64,000 nucleotides of DNA, from positions 291,739 to 355,738 of the forward strand of contig JAFLUA010000001.1 in NCBI GenBank assembly GCA_022508985.1, written 5' to 3'. This document shows positions 33,247 through 43,056 of this stretch, piece after piece. The stretch is from Muribaculaceae bacterium (GTDB lineage Bacteria; Bacteroidota; Bacteroidia; Bacteroidales; Muribaculaceae). The notes beneath the pieces were generated by a model. It ran no database searches, was not told where the DNA came from, and worked only from the letters and a program-made list of their open reading frames with translations. Within the stretch, counting starts at the first letter, position 1. Every line of letters starts with the position of its first letter. Made by a program: the position numbers and the translations under genes.

Positions 33247-34647
33247 ATGGAAAATAATACAACAACCGGAAGGCTCGACAGCGCACCTAATCAGCTTGGG
33301 AGTGCCACTATCGGCCAATTACTATTACAATATTCTTTGCCGGCAATTATCGCAAGCCTGGCAACGTCGTTATACAACATCATTGATAGTATATTTATCG
33401 GACGAGGTGTTGGCGCAATGGCAATCACAGGTTTGGCTATCACCTTTCCGCTTATGAATTTGGTCATAGCCTTCTGTGTGCTGGTGGCAGTCGGTGGCGC
33501 GACAATATCGTCAATTTTCTTGGGGCAGCGCAATGCCGATAAGGCATCGATCGTCGTAGGCAATGTGACAATACTGTGCCTTTTGCATTCGATTTTTATC
33601 ATGGCAATAGGCTTACTATTCCTCGATCAGATCCTCTACTTTTTCGGCGCGACAGATGAAACACTGCCTTATGCTCGAGAATTTATGTTTATCATAATAC
33701 TTGGCACTCCGATTAGCTATGTATTTATGGGGCTTAATAACTTGATGAGGGCTACCGGATACCCTAAAAAAGCCATGATATCGGCATTGTTATCGGTAGG
33801 TATTAACATTGTTGTTGCGCCACTAACTATTTTCGTATTTAAGTTAGGCATATCAGGAGCGGCAATAGCTACTATATCGGGGCAATTTGTCGCTTTTATC
33901 TGGGTATTGTCGCATTTTGTCTCCAAAAAGAGCTACATACATTTTACACGTAGTTGTTGGCGTTTATCATCATCGCTTGTGCGCAAAATGTATTCAATAG
34001 GCTTGTCGCCATTTTTGATGAATTGTTGCACATGCCTCGTTGTGGTTTTCATCAATAAGGCTTTGCTTGATAATGCAGGAGCTGATGGTAATCTCGCGGT
34101 GGGAGCCTATGGCATTATCAATAGAACGTCTACATTCTTTGTGATGATTGTGTTTGGCATCACCCAAGGAATGCAACCCATTCTCGGTTACAACTTTGGA
34201 GCGGCAAACTGGCCACGAGTCAAGCAAACATTATCGCTTGGTATGCTGCTCGCAACAGCCGTTGCATTGGTAGGCTTTACACTTACCGAAGTTTTTCCCG
34301 ACACCATAAGCCGCTTGTTTACCACCGACACCGGTATGGTAGCTATTGCCAGAGACGGATTTAGAATCTTCTTCATGTTCTTCCCCGTAGTCGGCATACA
34401 AGTGGTAATCCAAAACTACTTCCAATCTATTGGAAAACCCAAACTTTCAATATTTCTGTCATTGACACGTCAGTTGATATTTCTATTGCCGCTATTATGG
34501 GTACTACCACGATATTTCGGGGTGACGGGAGTTTGGGTTTCGATGTGCTTGAGTGATTTCATCGCATTCACTCTTGCCCTTGTCACGGTGCTAATTATGA
34601 ACCGTCGTATAGCTAAACAACTTAACACAGCCAATAAGCATGACTGA
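33247..34647 (+). CDS. MATE family efflux transporter
   Basis: A 466-residue inner-membrane protein with twelve hydrophobic segments. Typical MATE elements occur early (LLLQYSLPAIIASLATSLYN, IFIGRGVGAMAITGLAI) and at the start of the second half (ITQGMQPILGYNFGA). It uses an ion gradient to export drugs or metabolites. MepA-like by overall pattern. Its last 8 nt overlap the FAD-oxidoreductase gene, so they are co-transcribed from the promoter at 33194. The substrate is unknown. Confidence 0.93.
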   Translation: MENNTTTGRLDSAPNQLGSATIGQLLLQYSLPAIIASLATSLYNIIDSIFIGRGVGAMAITGLAITFPLMNLVIAFCVLVAVGGATISSIFLGQRNADKASIVVGNVTILCLLHSIFIMAIGLLFLDQILYFFGATDETLPYAREFMFIIILGTPISYVFMGLNNLMRATGYPKKAMISALLSVGINIVVAPLTIFVFKLGISGAAIATISGQFVAFIWVLSHFVSKKSYIHFTRSCWRLSSSLVRKMYSIGLSPFLMNCCTCLVVVFINKALLDNAGADGNLAVGAYGIINRTSTFFVMIVFGITQGMQPILGYNFGAANWPRVKQTLSLGMLLATAVALVGFTLTEVFPDTISRLFTTDTGMVAIARDGFRIFFMFFPVVGIQVVIQNYFQSIGKPKLSIFLSLTRQLIFLLPLLWVLPRYFGVTGVWVSMCLSDFIAFTLALVTVLIMNRRIAKQLNTANKHD

Positions 34648-36205
34648 AATCATAAACCTGCGAGTGCGGCCCGACATTGCCGGAACTGAAAACCTGCTTC
34701 GTAAAGAGTGTGCGCGCCAACTGTCAATAGCCACTGAGCGTATTGTCAAAATTGATATTACAAAACGCTCTATCGATGCCCGACAACGTCGCGTAATGAT
34801 AAACCTATGCCTTAGAGTACATATCGACAAGATAGATAACGTCTTGGTTGATACTGATAAAATAAAATATTGTGATGTAACTTCGGCTAAGCAAGTTATT
34901 GTAGTTGGGGCAGGTCCTGCCGGCTTGTTCGCAGCCTTAGAGTTGATCGAACTTGGCTTAAAACCTATTATACTTGAACGCGGCAAGGATGTTGATAGCC
35001 GGCGAGCAGATATGGTCGCCATCAATCGAAACGGGACGGTCGATCCTGATTCTAATTATTGTTTTGGAGAAGGAGGTGCCGGAGCATATTCCGATGGGAA
35101 GCTATATACTCGAAGTAAAAAACGTGGACCCGTTGACAAAGTGTTGCAAATACTCCATCAACATGGAGCTCAAGCCGATATTCTTGTTGATGCACACCCT
35201 CATATAGGAACCGACAGATTGCCATCGGTTATAAAAGCAATTCGCAACACAATATTACAACATGGTGGCGAAGTACATTTTTCTACAAAAGTTATCGCAC
35301 TCTTAATTTGCGACGGAAAAACCGTGGGGGTGGAAGATGCCAATGGTAAGAAATGGGATGGCCCGGTAATTCTTGCGACGGGACATTCTGCACGCGATGT
35401 ATATCATTTTTTAACAGAAAACAATGTAGAGTTACAAGCGAAAGGGATAGCTGTCGGAGTCCGGTTGGAACATCCACAGCATCTAATCGACAAATTACAA
35501 TACCACTCGGCAGAGGGTCGTGGCAAATTCCTGCCACCGGCCGAATATAGTATGCTTACACGCATTGATGGCCGTGCCGTATATTCTTTTTGTATGTGCC
35601 CTGGAGGGTATATAATACCTGCGGCAAGCGCACCGGGCCAGTTGGTTGTCAATGGTATGTCACCGGCAAATCGTGGCACACAGTGGGCTAACTCGGGAAT
35701 GGTTGTTGAAGTTTTACCTGAAGACATACCCGACACTGAAGGCGAAAACAATGCGCTCAAAATGATGCGTTTTCAAGAAGAAATTGAGACAACTTTTTTT
35801 CGAGAATCGGGCCACACACAGAAAGCTCCGGCTCAACGTATGACAGATTTCGTTATGGCGCGTAAATCGGAATCTCTTCCGCGATCTTCTTATCCTCCCG
35901 GACTTATTAGCAGTCACATCGATTTGTTGCTCCCACGCCCAATTGCATATCGATTGCAAGAAGCATTTAAAGTTTTTAATACAAAGCAACCGGGATTTTT
36001 AACCGACTCAGCCATACTCGTTGGAGATGAGACACGCACCTCATCGCCAGTGCGAATTCCGCGTGATTCAACGACTTTCGAGCATATCGGTATTTCCGGT
36101 CTTTACCCATGTGGCGAAGGCGCCGGATATGCCGGAGGGATAGTATCGGCAGCGATTGATGGTATTATGTGCGCACGCGCTGTATCTAAGGCTATTTCAG
36201 ATTAA
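34640..36205 (+). CDS. FAD-dependent oxidoreductase (NAD(P)/FAD family)
   Basis: A 521-residue flavoprotein. An N-terminal ~80-residue domain (ALPHA-BETA, with SIDARQRRVMINLCLRVHI) precedes the dinucleotide fold VIVVGAGPAGLFAALELIEL. The signature FGEGGAGAYSDGKLYTR and the C-terminal FAD motif LYPCGEGAGYAGGIVSAAID follow. This matches the widespread 'FAD-dependent dehydrogenase' family of unknown substrate. It overlaps the MATE gene by 8 nt and runs 14 nt into the convergent AlkD-like gene. Full length, no visible defect. Confidence 0.9.
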   Translation: MTEIINLRVRPDIAGTENLLRKECARQLSIATERIVKIDITKRSIDARQRRVMINLCLRVHIDKIDNVLVDTDKIKYCDVTSAKQVIVVGAGPAGLFAALELIELGLKPIILERGKDVDSRRADMVAINRNGTVDPDSNYCFGEGGAGAYSDGKLYTRSKKRGPVDKVLQILHQHGAQADILVDAHPHIGTDRLPSVIKAIRNTILQHGGEVHFSTKVIALLICDGKTVGVEDANGKKWDGPVILATGHSARDVYHFLTENNVELQAKGIAVGVRLEHPQHLIDKLQYHSAEGRGKFLPPAEYSMLTRIDGRAVYSFCMCPGGYIIPAASAPGQLVVNGMSPANRGTQWANSGMVVEVLPEDIPDTEGENNALKMMRFQEEIETTFFRESGHTQKAPAQRMTDFVMARKSESLPRSSYPPGLISSHIDLLLPRPIAYRLQEAFKVFNTKQPGFLTDSAILVGDETRTSSPVRIPRDSTTFEHIGISGLYPCGEGAGYAGGIVSAAIDGIMCARAVSKAISD

Positions 36206-36914
36206 GGTAATACAGTCTTAGGTCTTTGGGAAATAGTTCGATAGCATAACGCAGCATAGTGCGTGGCATGATAGTGGTGTAGCTATCGAGAAATTGTAAC
36301 AACTCATTCATCCCGCCGCGTTTTCCAATTTCACGCAACATCCAACCTGTTGCTTTGTGAATCAAATCGTGCTTGTGGCTAAGATATCGTTTAGATATTT
36401 TCAATGCAGCGTCATATTGGCCACTACGGATGAGAGTCCATGTAGAGACTATGGCAACACGCTGATGCCATAATTTGCCATCCATTTCTGCAAGATTATA
36501 AAGCATATCGTATTCGCCTGGATTGTCAAGTAGCCAATCTCCTAAAATTTTAGGAGCAACCAAATCAACCAAGTCCCAATTATTGCCGCGATCAATTACC
36601 GAAAGATAGAACTCTATTATAGCGCGTTGATTTGCTAAATCTTTTCTCTTTTTATAGCTGTTGTATATCTCAATTAGGAGCAAGAAACCGATTAGCCGCA
36701 CTTCATGCCATTTCGAGTCAAGAAGTTCGCGGACATCATCTACGTTCGCGTCTACTCGATATTTTTTTACAAGAGCGCGCGTTTTAGGAACTCGAATACC
36801 CAGAAAGCAATCTCCCTCGCCATATTCACCGGGAGCTGTTTTGAAAAACCGCATAAGAAACTCAGTTTCAGTTTTGTTACCGAGTGTTATCATATGTTGT
36901 TCGATAGGATGCAT
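36192..36914 (-). CDS. DNA alkylation repair protein, AlkD-like
   Basis: A 240-residue all-helical protein of the AlkD HEAT-repeat glycosylase family, which releases alkylated purines. It has FFKTAPGEYGEGDCFLGIRV and LVKKYR, WHEVRLIGFLLLIEIY, and NNWDLVDLVAPKILGDWL. The Trp-Asp segment supplies residues of the AlkD active cleft. HDLIHKATGWMLREIGKRG follows. I start at the ATG 36914 (MHPIEQ), directly after the stop of the GldB-like gene, rather than the in-frame ATG at 36986 that lies inside it. Operon partner: GldB-like gene upstream. Confidence 0.9.
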   Translation of the reverse strand: MHPIEQHMITLGNKTETEFLMRFFKTAPGEYGEGDCFLGIRVPKTRALVKKYRVDANVDDVRELLDSKWHEVRLIGFLLLIEIYNSYKKRKDLANQRAIIEFYLSVIDRGNNWDLVDLVAPKILGDWLLDNPGEYDMLYNLAEMDGKLWHQRVAIVSTWTLIRSGQYDAALKISKRYLSHKHDLIHKATGWMLREIGKRGGMNELLQFLDSYTTIMPRTMLRYAIELFPKDLRLYYLNLK

Positions 36915-36915
36915 A

Positions 36916-37908
36916 CTACTTGTTATAATGTGAATCGGCAAGTGTCGACGAAGAATTATAGAATTGAGGTGATAGCAAGTATGCAAGAGATGTTTCGGGA
37001 TGAGCCTTACAATAGCTCTCGACGATATTATACCCGATGAAGCGCCCTACCCTTCCCGGCCATATCGTATCGAGGCCTCTTACGGCCGGGGACGGATTTA
37101 CGAAACGATCAATAGTCGACTCCGATGTTTCGTACAATAACTTTGCAGCAACTAATTGCCGCCATAATTCCGACTCGTTCTTTTTGATAAAAGACATCTC
37201 TTCAGGTGAATAACCAAAAGCTTGATTGAGTTTCGGATTCTCGACAACCGACATTATAACTTTCACCAAAGCCCCTTCGTATAACATACGTGATAGTAAC
37301 GTAGCATTTGGGCCTTCGGCTAAATATGGGTAATTGATAGCAGTGATGGCTTCTGCAATAGCATACTTGAGATTTTCAGGCGTTTTGTGTTTCCGCAAAT
37401 AGTTTGGCATATTAGAATATGCAATAAAATCGGCACCGATAAAATGATTTAACGCTATAAGCATAACGCTATCAACAAAAAGTATGGCATGAGTATTTGC
37501 ATAAGCAACGGTCGCATAGCGACGGTCTCGATAGTTAAGCCCATACAACTGTGCCGCACCAATGGTATATTCGATATAATGCTTTACGCAATCTTTTGTG
37601 GGAAATATTGAGTCAATAGCGGGTGTGTATAGTTCTACAGTTGGTGACGAAGACCATTGCATCAGTTTTTCATCATTCACGCTATCAACTCCAACAACCA
37701 TCATTAGCGCCGATATTTCGGGCCCATATAGGTCAATAGCCGACATCCGTGAGGCACTATCCATGTGCTTATAATCAATCATTAGCTTTGTGAGATCGCT
37801 AAATTTGACATCAACGGCCGGAACTCGGCGCAACTTTTCTTGCCCATTGCATGAGGCTAAAAACGCAAATATCGCGCAATATACAATATATCTAAAAAAA
37901 CTTTTCAC
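36916..37908 (-). CDS. GldB-like lipoprotein
   Basis: A 330-residue lipoprotein. GTG at 37908 gives a type II signal peptide with lipobox FLASC. An in-frame ATG at 37995 lies upstream of the promoter box, so I reject it. The body shows the GldB family pattern: LIALNHFIGADFIAYSN, MPNYLRKH, ATLLSRMLYEGALVKV, FGYSPEEMSFIKKNESELWR, WPGRVGRFIGYNIVESY. In Flavobacterium GldB is needed for gliding and surface secretion; in Bacteroidales its role is unclear. No other gld gene is nearby. Confidence 0.8.
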   Translation of the reverse strand: MKSFFRYIVYCAIFAFLASCNGQEKLRRVPAVDVKFSDLTKLMIDYKHMDSASRMSAIDLYGPEISALMMVVGVDSVNDEKLMQWSSSPTVELYTPAIDSIFPTKDCVKHYIEYTIGAAQLYGLNYRDRRYATVAYANTHAILFVDSVMLIALNHFIGADFIAYSNMPNYLRKHKTPENLKYAIAEAITAINYPYLAEGPNATLLSRMLYEGALVKVIMSVVENPKLNQAFGYSPEEMSFIKKNESELWRQLVAAKLLYETSESTIDRFVNPSPAVRGLDTIWPGRVGRFIGYNIVESYCKAHPETSLAYLLSPQFYNSSSTLADSHYNK

Positions 37909-37930
37909 TACAATTACGCATTGATTGTTG

Positions 37931-37938
37931 CAAATATA
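37931..37938 (-). promoter_or_regulatory. -7 box of the GldB-like gene
   Basis: The minus strand reads TATATTTG 22 nt before the GTG at 37908. It supports that start. Confidence 0.55.
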
Positions 37939-38025
37939 AGTATAAAAATACTTAAATCTAAGATTTGTTAAAGAATTGATAGTTAAATTTAACATTCCTT
38001 TCAGACATATTAGTTGCGAGTGTAT

Positions 38026-38033
38026 TAATTTTG
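38026..38033 (+). promoter_or_regulatory. -7 box upstream of the moxR-bat operon
   Basis: TAATTTTG, 84 nt before the moxR ATG; no matching -33 box. It implies a leader of roughly 75 nt. Confidence 0.5.
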
Positions 38034-38117
38034 TACTGCGAAAACAGTAAATGCATATAATACCACAGATTAATCACATAGAATAATAAAAACAACTGAA
38101 TTATAACATTTTATATT

Positions 38118-39113
38118 ATGAGCGAAAACGTAAATATTCGCCTACTCAACGAGTTGGTAGCAAGTAAGAGTGATTTCATCACTATGATTACCCATGGCAT
38201 GAACCAAACAATTGTAGGACAAAAACATCTTGTTGAAAGCCTGCTTGTTTCTCTTCTCGCAAATGGACACGTTTTGCTTGAAGGCGTTCCAGGCCTTGCC
38301 AAAACATTAGCAATAAAGACATTGGCACAGTTAATTGATGCCAAATATAGCCGTATACAATTTACTCCCGACTTGTTGCCGGCCGACGTTATCGGTACGA
38401 TGATATATAGTGTGAAAAACGAAAGTTTCCAGGTAAAAAAAGGCCCGATTTTCGCCAATTTCGTTCTTGCCGATGAAATTAACCGTGCTCCGGCAAAAGT
38501 GCAGTCGGCATTGCTCGAGGCTATGCAAGAGCGCCAAGTGACTATCGGCGATAACACCTTTGCACTCGACAAACCTTTCCTCGTAATGGCTACGCAGAAC
38601 CCCATTGAGCAAGAAGGTACATATCCCCTACCCGAGGCACAAGTCGACCGCTTTCTTATGAAAGTTGTAATAGGATATCCGAGCAAAGAAGAAGAGCGCG
38701 AAATCATACGTATGAATATTGCGCAGGAAGTGCGACCCGTTCTTGCATCTTTGAAACCTCACGAAGTTGTCGAAGCTCAGAAAGTAGTAGAACAAATATA
38801 TGTTGACGAGAAAATAGAGCGTTACATTGTTGATATTGTATTTGCTACTCGTAATCCTAAAGAGTATGGCCTCGACGATTTGGCAAGTTATATATCTTTC
38901 GGAGCCTCTCCTCGTGCATCTATTTCTCTTGCAAAGGCAGCCCGTGCATACGCATTCTTGCATCAACGTGGTTATGTTATTCCTGAAGATGTTATTTCTG
39001 TTTGCCACGATGTGCTTCGCCATAGAATCGGTCTAACCTACGAAGCCGAAGCTAACAACTTTACAACCGATATGATTATCACCGACATCCTTGACAAGGT
39101 TCAGGTGCCCTAA
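38118..39113 (+). CDS. MoxR-family AAA+ ATPase
   Basis: A 331-residue chaperone-type AAA_3 ATPase. Walker A is EGVPGLAKTLAIKTLA, Walker B is FVLADEINRAPAKVQ, sensor I is ATQNPIEQEGTYPLPEAQ with the MoxR-specific DRF, and the arginine finger region is FGASPRASISLAKAARA. MoxR proteins help fold or assemble VWA-containing complexes. This gene heads a run of eight genes (MoxR, DUF58, BatD-like, BatA, BatB, BatC, BatD, BatE) with small gaps or overlaps, the classical Bacteroides aerotolerance operon. Confidence 0.95.
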   Translation: MSENVNIRLLNELVASKSDFITMITHGMNQTIVGQKHLVESLLVSLLANGHVLLEGVPGLAKTLAIKTLAQLIDAKYSRIQFTPDLLPADVIGTMIYSVKNESFQVKKGPIFANFVLADEINRAPAKVQSALLEAMQERQVTIGDNTFALDKPFLVMATQNPIEQEGTYPLPEAQVDRFLMKVVIGYPSKEEEREIIRMNIAQEVRPVLASLKPHEVVEAQKVVEQIYVDEKIERYIVDIVFATRNPKEYGLDDLASYISFGASPRASISLAKAARAYAFLHQRGYVIPEDVISVCHDVLRHRIGLTYEAEANNFTTDMIITDILDKVQVP

Positions 39114-39135
39114 CATCATATAAATCAGACTTTTT

Positions 39136-40011
39136 ATGGATTCTAATGAACTCATAAAGAAAGTTCGCAAAATAGAAATTAAGACTCGCGGCCTGTCGCA
39201 GAATATTTTTGCCGGCGAATACCACTCGGCATTCAAAGGTAGAGGTATGATGTTTTCTGAGGTTAGAGAATATCAGTATGGCGATGATATACGCGATATT
39301 GATTGGAACGTAACAGCTCGTCACAACCACCCCTATGTTAAGGTCTATGAAGAAGAACGAGAGTTGACCGTTATGCTTCTTGTCGATATCTCAGCCAGTC
39401 GCAACTTTGGAGCTAAAGGAGTTGAAAAACGTGAAATGATTGCAGAAATAGCAGCAACGATAGCCTTTTCTGCCATCCAAAATAACGATAAAATTGGCGC
39501 CATATTTTTCTCCGACCATGTCGAAAAATTCATAACGCCAAAGAAAGGACGCAAACACATTCTCTTCCTTATTCGTGAGTTGCTCGACTTCCAACCTCAA
39601 AGCTCAGGCACCGACATAGCTCAAGCCGTTAAGTATTTTAGCGACGCGCTAAAACGTCGTTGCACGATGTTCTTGATTTCCGATTTCATTGACAACTCCG
39701 ACTATCGCACCCCGCTGTCGGTTGCTATATCTCGCCACGATGTAATGGCAATACAAGTTTACGACAAGCGCGATAGCGAGATGCCGAATGTGGGCCTGAT
39801 GCAGGTTCTCGACTTAGAGAGCGGCATGTCGCGTTGGGTTGACACCTCATCATCGCGAACACGAAAGGCTTATAACAAATGGTGGTATGATCGCCAACAG
39901 CAAATGTCAACAACATTGCATAGCACTCGTGTAGATTATGTGTCGGTCGCCACCGACGAGGATTATGTCAGAGCATTGATGGGCTTATTCAAAAATCGAT
40001 CGACTGTATGA
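39136..40011 (+). CDS. DUF58 domain protein (VWA-like)
   Basis: A 291-residue cytoplasmic protein of the DUF58 family, the regular companion of MoxR. It has GEYHSAFKGRGMMFSEVREY and DDIRDIDWNVTARHNHPYVK, then a VWA-like fold with an intact MIDAS motif DISASRNFG. The family signature RELTVMLLVD is present. The 3' end overlaps the next gene by 4 nt (ATGA). Probably links the MoxR chaperone with the membrane Bat proteins; direct biochemical function is not established. Confidence 0.92.
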   Translation: MDSNELIKKVRKIEIKTRGLSQNIFAGEYHSAFKGRGMMFSEVREYQYGDDIRDIDWNVTARHNHPYVKVYEEERELTVMLLVDISASRNFGAKGVEKREMIAEIAATIAFSAIQNNDKIGAIFFSDHVEKFITPKKGRKHILFLIRELLDFQPQSSGTDIAQAVKYFSDALKRRCTMFLISDFIDNSDYRTPLSVAISRHDVMAIQVYDKRDSEMPNVGLMQVLDLESGMSRWVDTSSSRTRKAYNKWWYDRQQQMSTTLHSTRVDYVSVATDEDYVRALMGLFKNRSTV

Positions 40012-41018
40012 AAAAACTAAGATACATATCCGTCGCTTTAGCATTGACCGGTATTGTTGGATGTATATTACCTTGTCGTGCCGCCGATGTTACGCTTAAG
40101 GCTTCTGCCGATAGCGCCGTAATGCTGATGGGCGACCGCAATCACCTAAAGGTAACGGTAGATATACCAAAGTCGTACAGTTCTACAGCACAATTAGTAG
40201 ATTTTCCCATACTCCCACCCGGAGTGGAATATATAGAATACAATGGTGTTGATGTTGTGGAATCTGACAGCTCTAGCGTTGTGGCAAAAAACGGTGACCG
40301 TCATATCGATTTCGATTTTACCATTCAGGCCTTTGACCCCGGCACAATCACACTGCCTCCGTTTGCTGTAATAGCAACTCCAGGTGCGGATACAGCCTAC
40401 TCTAATGTGGTTACTTTCAAGGTCGTTCCTGTCGATGTTGATTCTCTTGAAACAATCAACCCTATGGCTTCGGTGGTTGCTCCGGCAACGAAGTGGTATG
40501 ACTATATACCGGACTGGTTGCTGTGGACATTATTTGTTATCGCAGTTGTAATAGGCGCTGTTTGGGCTTTCTTGGCAACAAGAAAACACAAAGAGATAGT
40601 CGAACAACGTCGCACACCACCTGTTCCGCCGTATGAACTTGCCGTAGCTCGACTTAACGAGCTGAAGTCTCGCAAGCTTGCCGAAAGTGGCCAGGAAAAA
40701 GAATACTACACACGCCTCGTTGACATCTTACGCGAATATCTGCAAGGTCGTTTCGGCATATATGCTATGGAAATGACATCAACACAGATTGTGCGTGCCC
40801 TTAGGAGCAATCCCGATACGCGTATGACTGCCGACGAGATGAGAGAAGTGCTATCTATCGCCGATTTTGTTAAGTTTGCGAAAGTACGTCCTTTGCCTGA
40901 TGACAATATAAAGGCATTTGCACGGGCTCAAAATTTCGTTGAGAAGACAAAACCGGTGCCTGTCCCGGAAGAATCGGAAGGGCAACCTGATGTTAAACCT
41001 AATAACGACAAAAAATAA
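40008..41018 (+). CDS. Bat operon membrane protein with N-terminal BatD-like domain
   Basis: A 336-residue protein with signal peptide (ISVALALTGIVGCILPCRA). A periplasmic beta-rich domain of ~140 residues follows, with the BatD-like pattern LKASADSAVMLMGDRNHLKV and DFTIQAFDPGTITLPPF. One membrane segment (WLLWTLFVIAVVIGAVWAFL, ~172-191) comes next. The cytoplasmic tail is helical and has YTRLVDILREYLQGRFGIYA, like the C-terminal part of BatD. It has overlapping neighbours on both sides. A conserved but unnamed member of the bat operon in Bacteroidales. Confidence 0.82.
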   Translation: MKKLRYISVALALTGIVGCILPCRAADVTLKASADSAVMLMGDRNHLKVTVDIPKSYSSTAQLVDFPILPPGVEYIEYNGVDVVESDSSSVVAKNGDRHIDFDFTIQAFDPGTITLPPFAVIATPGADTAYSNVVTFKVVPVDVDSLETINPMASVVAPATKWYDYIPDWLLWTLFVIAVVIGAVWAFLATRKHKEIVEQRRTPPVPPYELAVARLNELKSRKLAESGQEKEYYTRLVDILREYLQGRFGIYAMEMTSTQIVRALRSNPDTRMTADEMREVLSIADFVKFAKVRPLPDDNIKAFARAQNFVEKTKPVPVPEESEGQPDVKPNNDKK

Positions 41019-41020
41019 CG

Positions 41021-42007
41021 ATGCACTTTGCACATCCAAATTTTCTTTGGGCGCTCCTTATCATAGTGCCGTTAATAATATGGTATATATTAAAGCTGCG
41101 CAACGGCGATGCTACAATAGCATTGTCTACAACACAAGCTTTTGCAAGCATACCCAAAACATGGAAGCAATACTTGCGCCATGTCTTGTTCTTATTGCGT
41201 CTTGCCACCTTGGCCTGCCTTATAATTGTTATGGCACGCCCTCAGGAACGCGATAGTTGGCGCACTACCTCGACCGAAGGAACCGACATAGTTCTCGCTA
41301 TCGACGTCTCGTCTTCGATGCTCGCACGAGACTTCAAACCCGACCGCTTCACTGCCGCTAAAGAAGTGGCTGCTAAGTTTATTGCCGGGCGTGAAAGCGA
41401 TAACATCGGTTTGGTGATTTTTGCCGGCGAAAGCCTCACGGGTGTCCCAATGACTGTCGATCGAGCACAACTATTACAGTACCTCCAGAACTTAACGATG
41501 GACGTGCTTGAAGATGGCACGGCAATTGGCGACGGTATCGCTACAGCTCTCAACCGTCTGAAAGAAGGAAAAGCAAAAAGTAAGAGTATAATTTTGCTCA
41601 CCGACGGATCGAACAATACAGGCGTGGTAGCCCCCGTAACAGCCTCGGAGGTGGCAAAAGAACTTGGCGTGAAAATATACACCATTGGTATTGGCACAAA
41701 TGGAAGCGCCCCGTATCCGCAACGCACTTTGACCGGCCGGATAGAGTTTCAACCGCAACCGGTAGTAATCGACGAGGCCACATTGCGCACCATAGCCGAT
41801 AGCACCGGCGGAAAATACTTCCGCGCTACCGGAAACCGCGTCCTCGAAGATGTTTTTAAAGAAATAGATGCCTTGGAGAAAACACAAATGGACGTGCGCC
41901 ATTTCTCACATACCGAAGATAACTATATGATGTGGGCATGGTTGGCTCTCGTTTTCTTCCTTCTTGAAATAGCATTACGATATACTGTTTTGCGCACTAT
42001 CCCATAA
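41021..42007 (+). CDS. batA: Aerotolerance protein BatA (VWA domain)
   Basis: A 328-residue protein with two N-terminal membrane segments (FLWALLIIVPLIIWYI and FLLRLATLACLIIVMA), a periplasm- or cytoplasm-facing VWA domain and a C-terminal membrane segment. The MIDAS is complete: DVSSSMLARDF, later LTDGSNNTG. BatA and BatB are paired VWA proteins of the Bacteroides aerotolerance operon, where loss impairs oxygen tolerance and virulence in B. fragilis. It starts 2 nt after the previous gene and is followed 10 nt later by batB. Confidence 0.92.
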   Translation: MHFAHPNFLWALLIIVPLIIWYILKLRNGDATIALSTTQAFASIPKTWKQYLRHVLFLLRLATLACLIIVMARPQERDSWRTTSTEGTDIVLAIDVSSSMLARDFKPDRFTAAKEVAAKFIAGRESDNIGLVIFAGESLTGVPMTVDRAQLLQYLQNLTMDVLEDGTAIGDGIATALNRLKEGKAKSKSIILLTDGSNNTGVVAPVTASEVAKELGVKIYTIGIGTNGSAPYPQRTLTGRIEFQPQPVVIDEATLRTIADSTGGKYFRATGNRVLEDVFKEIDALEKTQMDVRHFSHTEDNYMMWAWLALVFFLLEIALRYTVLRTIP

Positions 42008-42017
42008 TATCACAGTT

Positions 42018-43055
42018 ATGTTTGACTTTGCATATCCTCACTATCTATATTTATTTGCATTAATACCGCTTTTTATCCTTATATATATAGCGGCCCGCAC
42101 CGGTCGTAGAGCTAAGTTGCGCCGATTCGGACATAACGACATTGTAGCGACTCTCATGCCTGATGCATCTCGTTATACTCCCACAGTAAAATTTGTCTTG
42201 GCAATGATAGCTCTCTCGGCCGTCATTATCATGCTGGCGCGTCCACGTGCCGGAGCTAAAGAACAGCAGGAAACGTCGGCCGGCATCGAGGTTATGATTG
42301 CATTCGACGTGTCAAATTCCATGCTCGCCTCGTCGACGGAGCGCCCCGACGGCGTTAGTCGTATCGACCGTGCTCGTCTTTTGTTGGAAAAATTGGTCGA
42401 CAAGCTCGATAACGATAAGGTGGGCTTGGTAATCTTTGCTGGCCAATCGAAAGTGCAGCTTCCGTTAACGTCCGATTTTTACACTGCAAAAATGTATCTC
42501 AACGAGCTTAATCCTTCTCAGATTAGCTATCAGGGTACAGATATCTCAAGTGCTATTAAGATGGCAATGAACGGTTTCTCGCCGGCCGAAGATATGCACA
42601 AAGCGATTATCCTTATAACCGATGCTGAAGACCACGAAGGTGCTGCTATCGACGCGGCCTCTTTGGCTGCCGAGAATGGCATACAAATAGATGTTATCGG
42701 ATTGGGCACCCCGACGGGCACTCTCCTACCCGGCTTTATGACACCCGAAGGTTCGCCTGTTATAACAAAACTGAACGAAGAATTGGCACAACAGATTGCA
42801 AAAGCCGGCAGCGGTGTTTATGTCAACGGCGCATCGCCATCGGCTCTTGGCGACCTCGAAGAACAGCTCGACAAGTTGCAAAAATCGGAATTCAGCAGCA
42901 TTAGTTACACTGCCGGTGCTGAGCAATTCCCAACATTTGCTTTTATAGCTTTTATATTCCTTCTTATCGATATCTTCCTCGTAAATAAGAAGATAAGCTG
43001 GCTAAAAGGTGTTGATTTCTTCTCACAAAGCTCAAGTTCTGTTGTTAAAAAGTAG
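42018..43055 (+). CDS. batB: Aerotolerance protein BatB (VWA domain)
   Basis: A 345-residue membrane-bound VWA protein. N-terminal hydrophobic segments (LYLFALIPLFILIYIAA and FVLAMIALSAVIIMLA) precede the MIDAS DVSNSMLAS and the partner motifs YQGTDISSA and LITDAEDHEG. The C-terminal membrane segment is TFAFIAFIFLLIDIFLV. It matches BatA in architecture and probably forms a complex with it. The stop at 43055 is 1 nt before batC's ATG. Confidence 0.92.
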   Translation: MFDFAYPHYLYLFALIPLFILIYIAARTGRRAKLRRFGHNDIVATLMPDASRYTPTVKFVLAMIALSAVIIMLARPRAGAKEQQETSAGIEVMIAFDVSNSMLASSTERPDGVSRIDRARLLLEKLVDKLDNDKVGLVIFAGQSKVQLPLTSDFYTAKMYLNELNPSQISYQGTDISSAIKMAMNGFSPAEDMHKAIILITDAEDHEGAAIDAASLAAENGIQIDVIGLGTPTGTLLPGFMTPEGSPVITKLNEELAQQIAKAGSGVYVNGASPSALGDLEEQLDKLQKSEFSSISYTAGAEQFPTFAFIAFIFLLIDIFLVNKKISWLKGVDFFSQSSSSVVKK

Positions 43056-43056
43056 A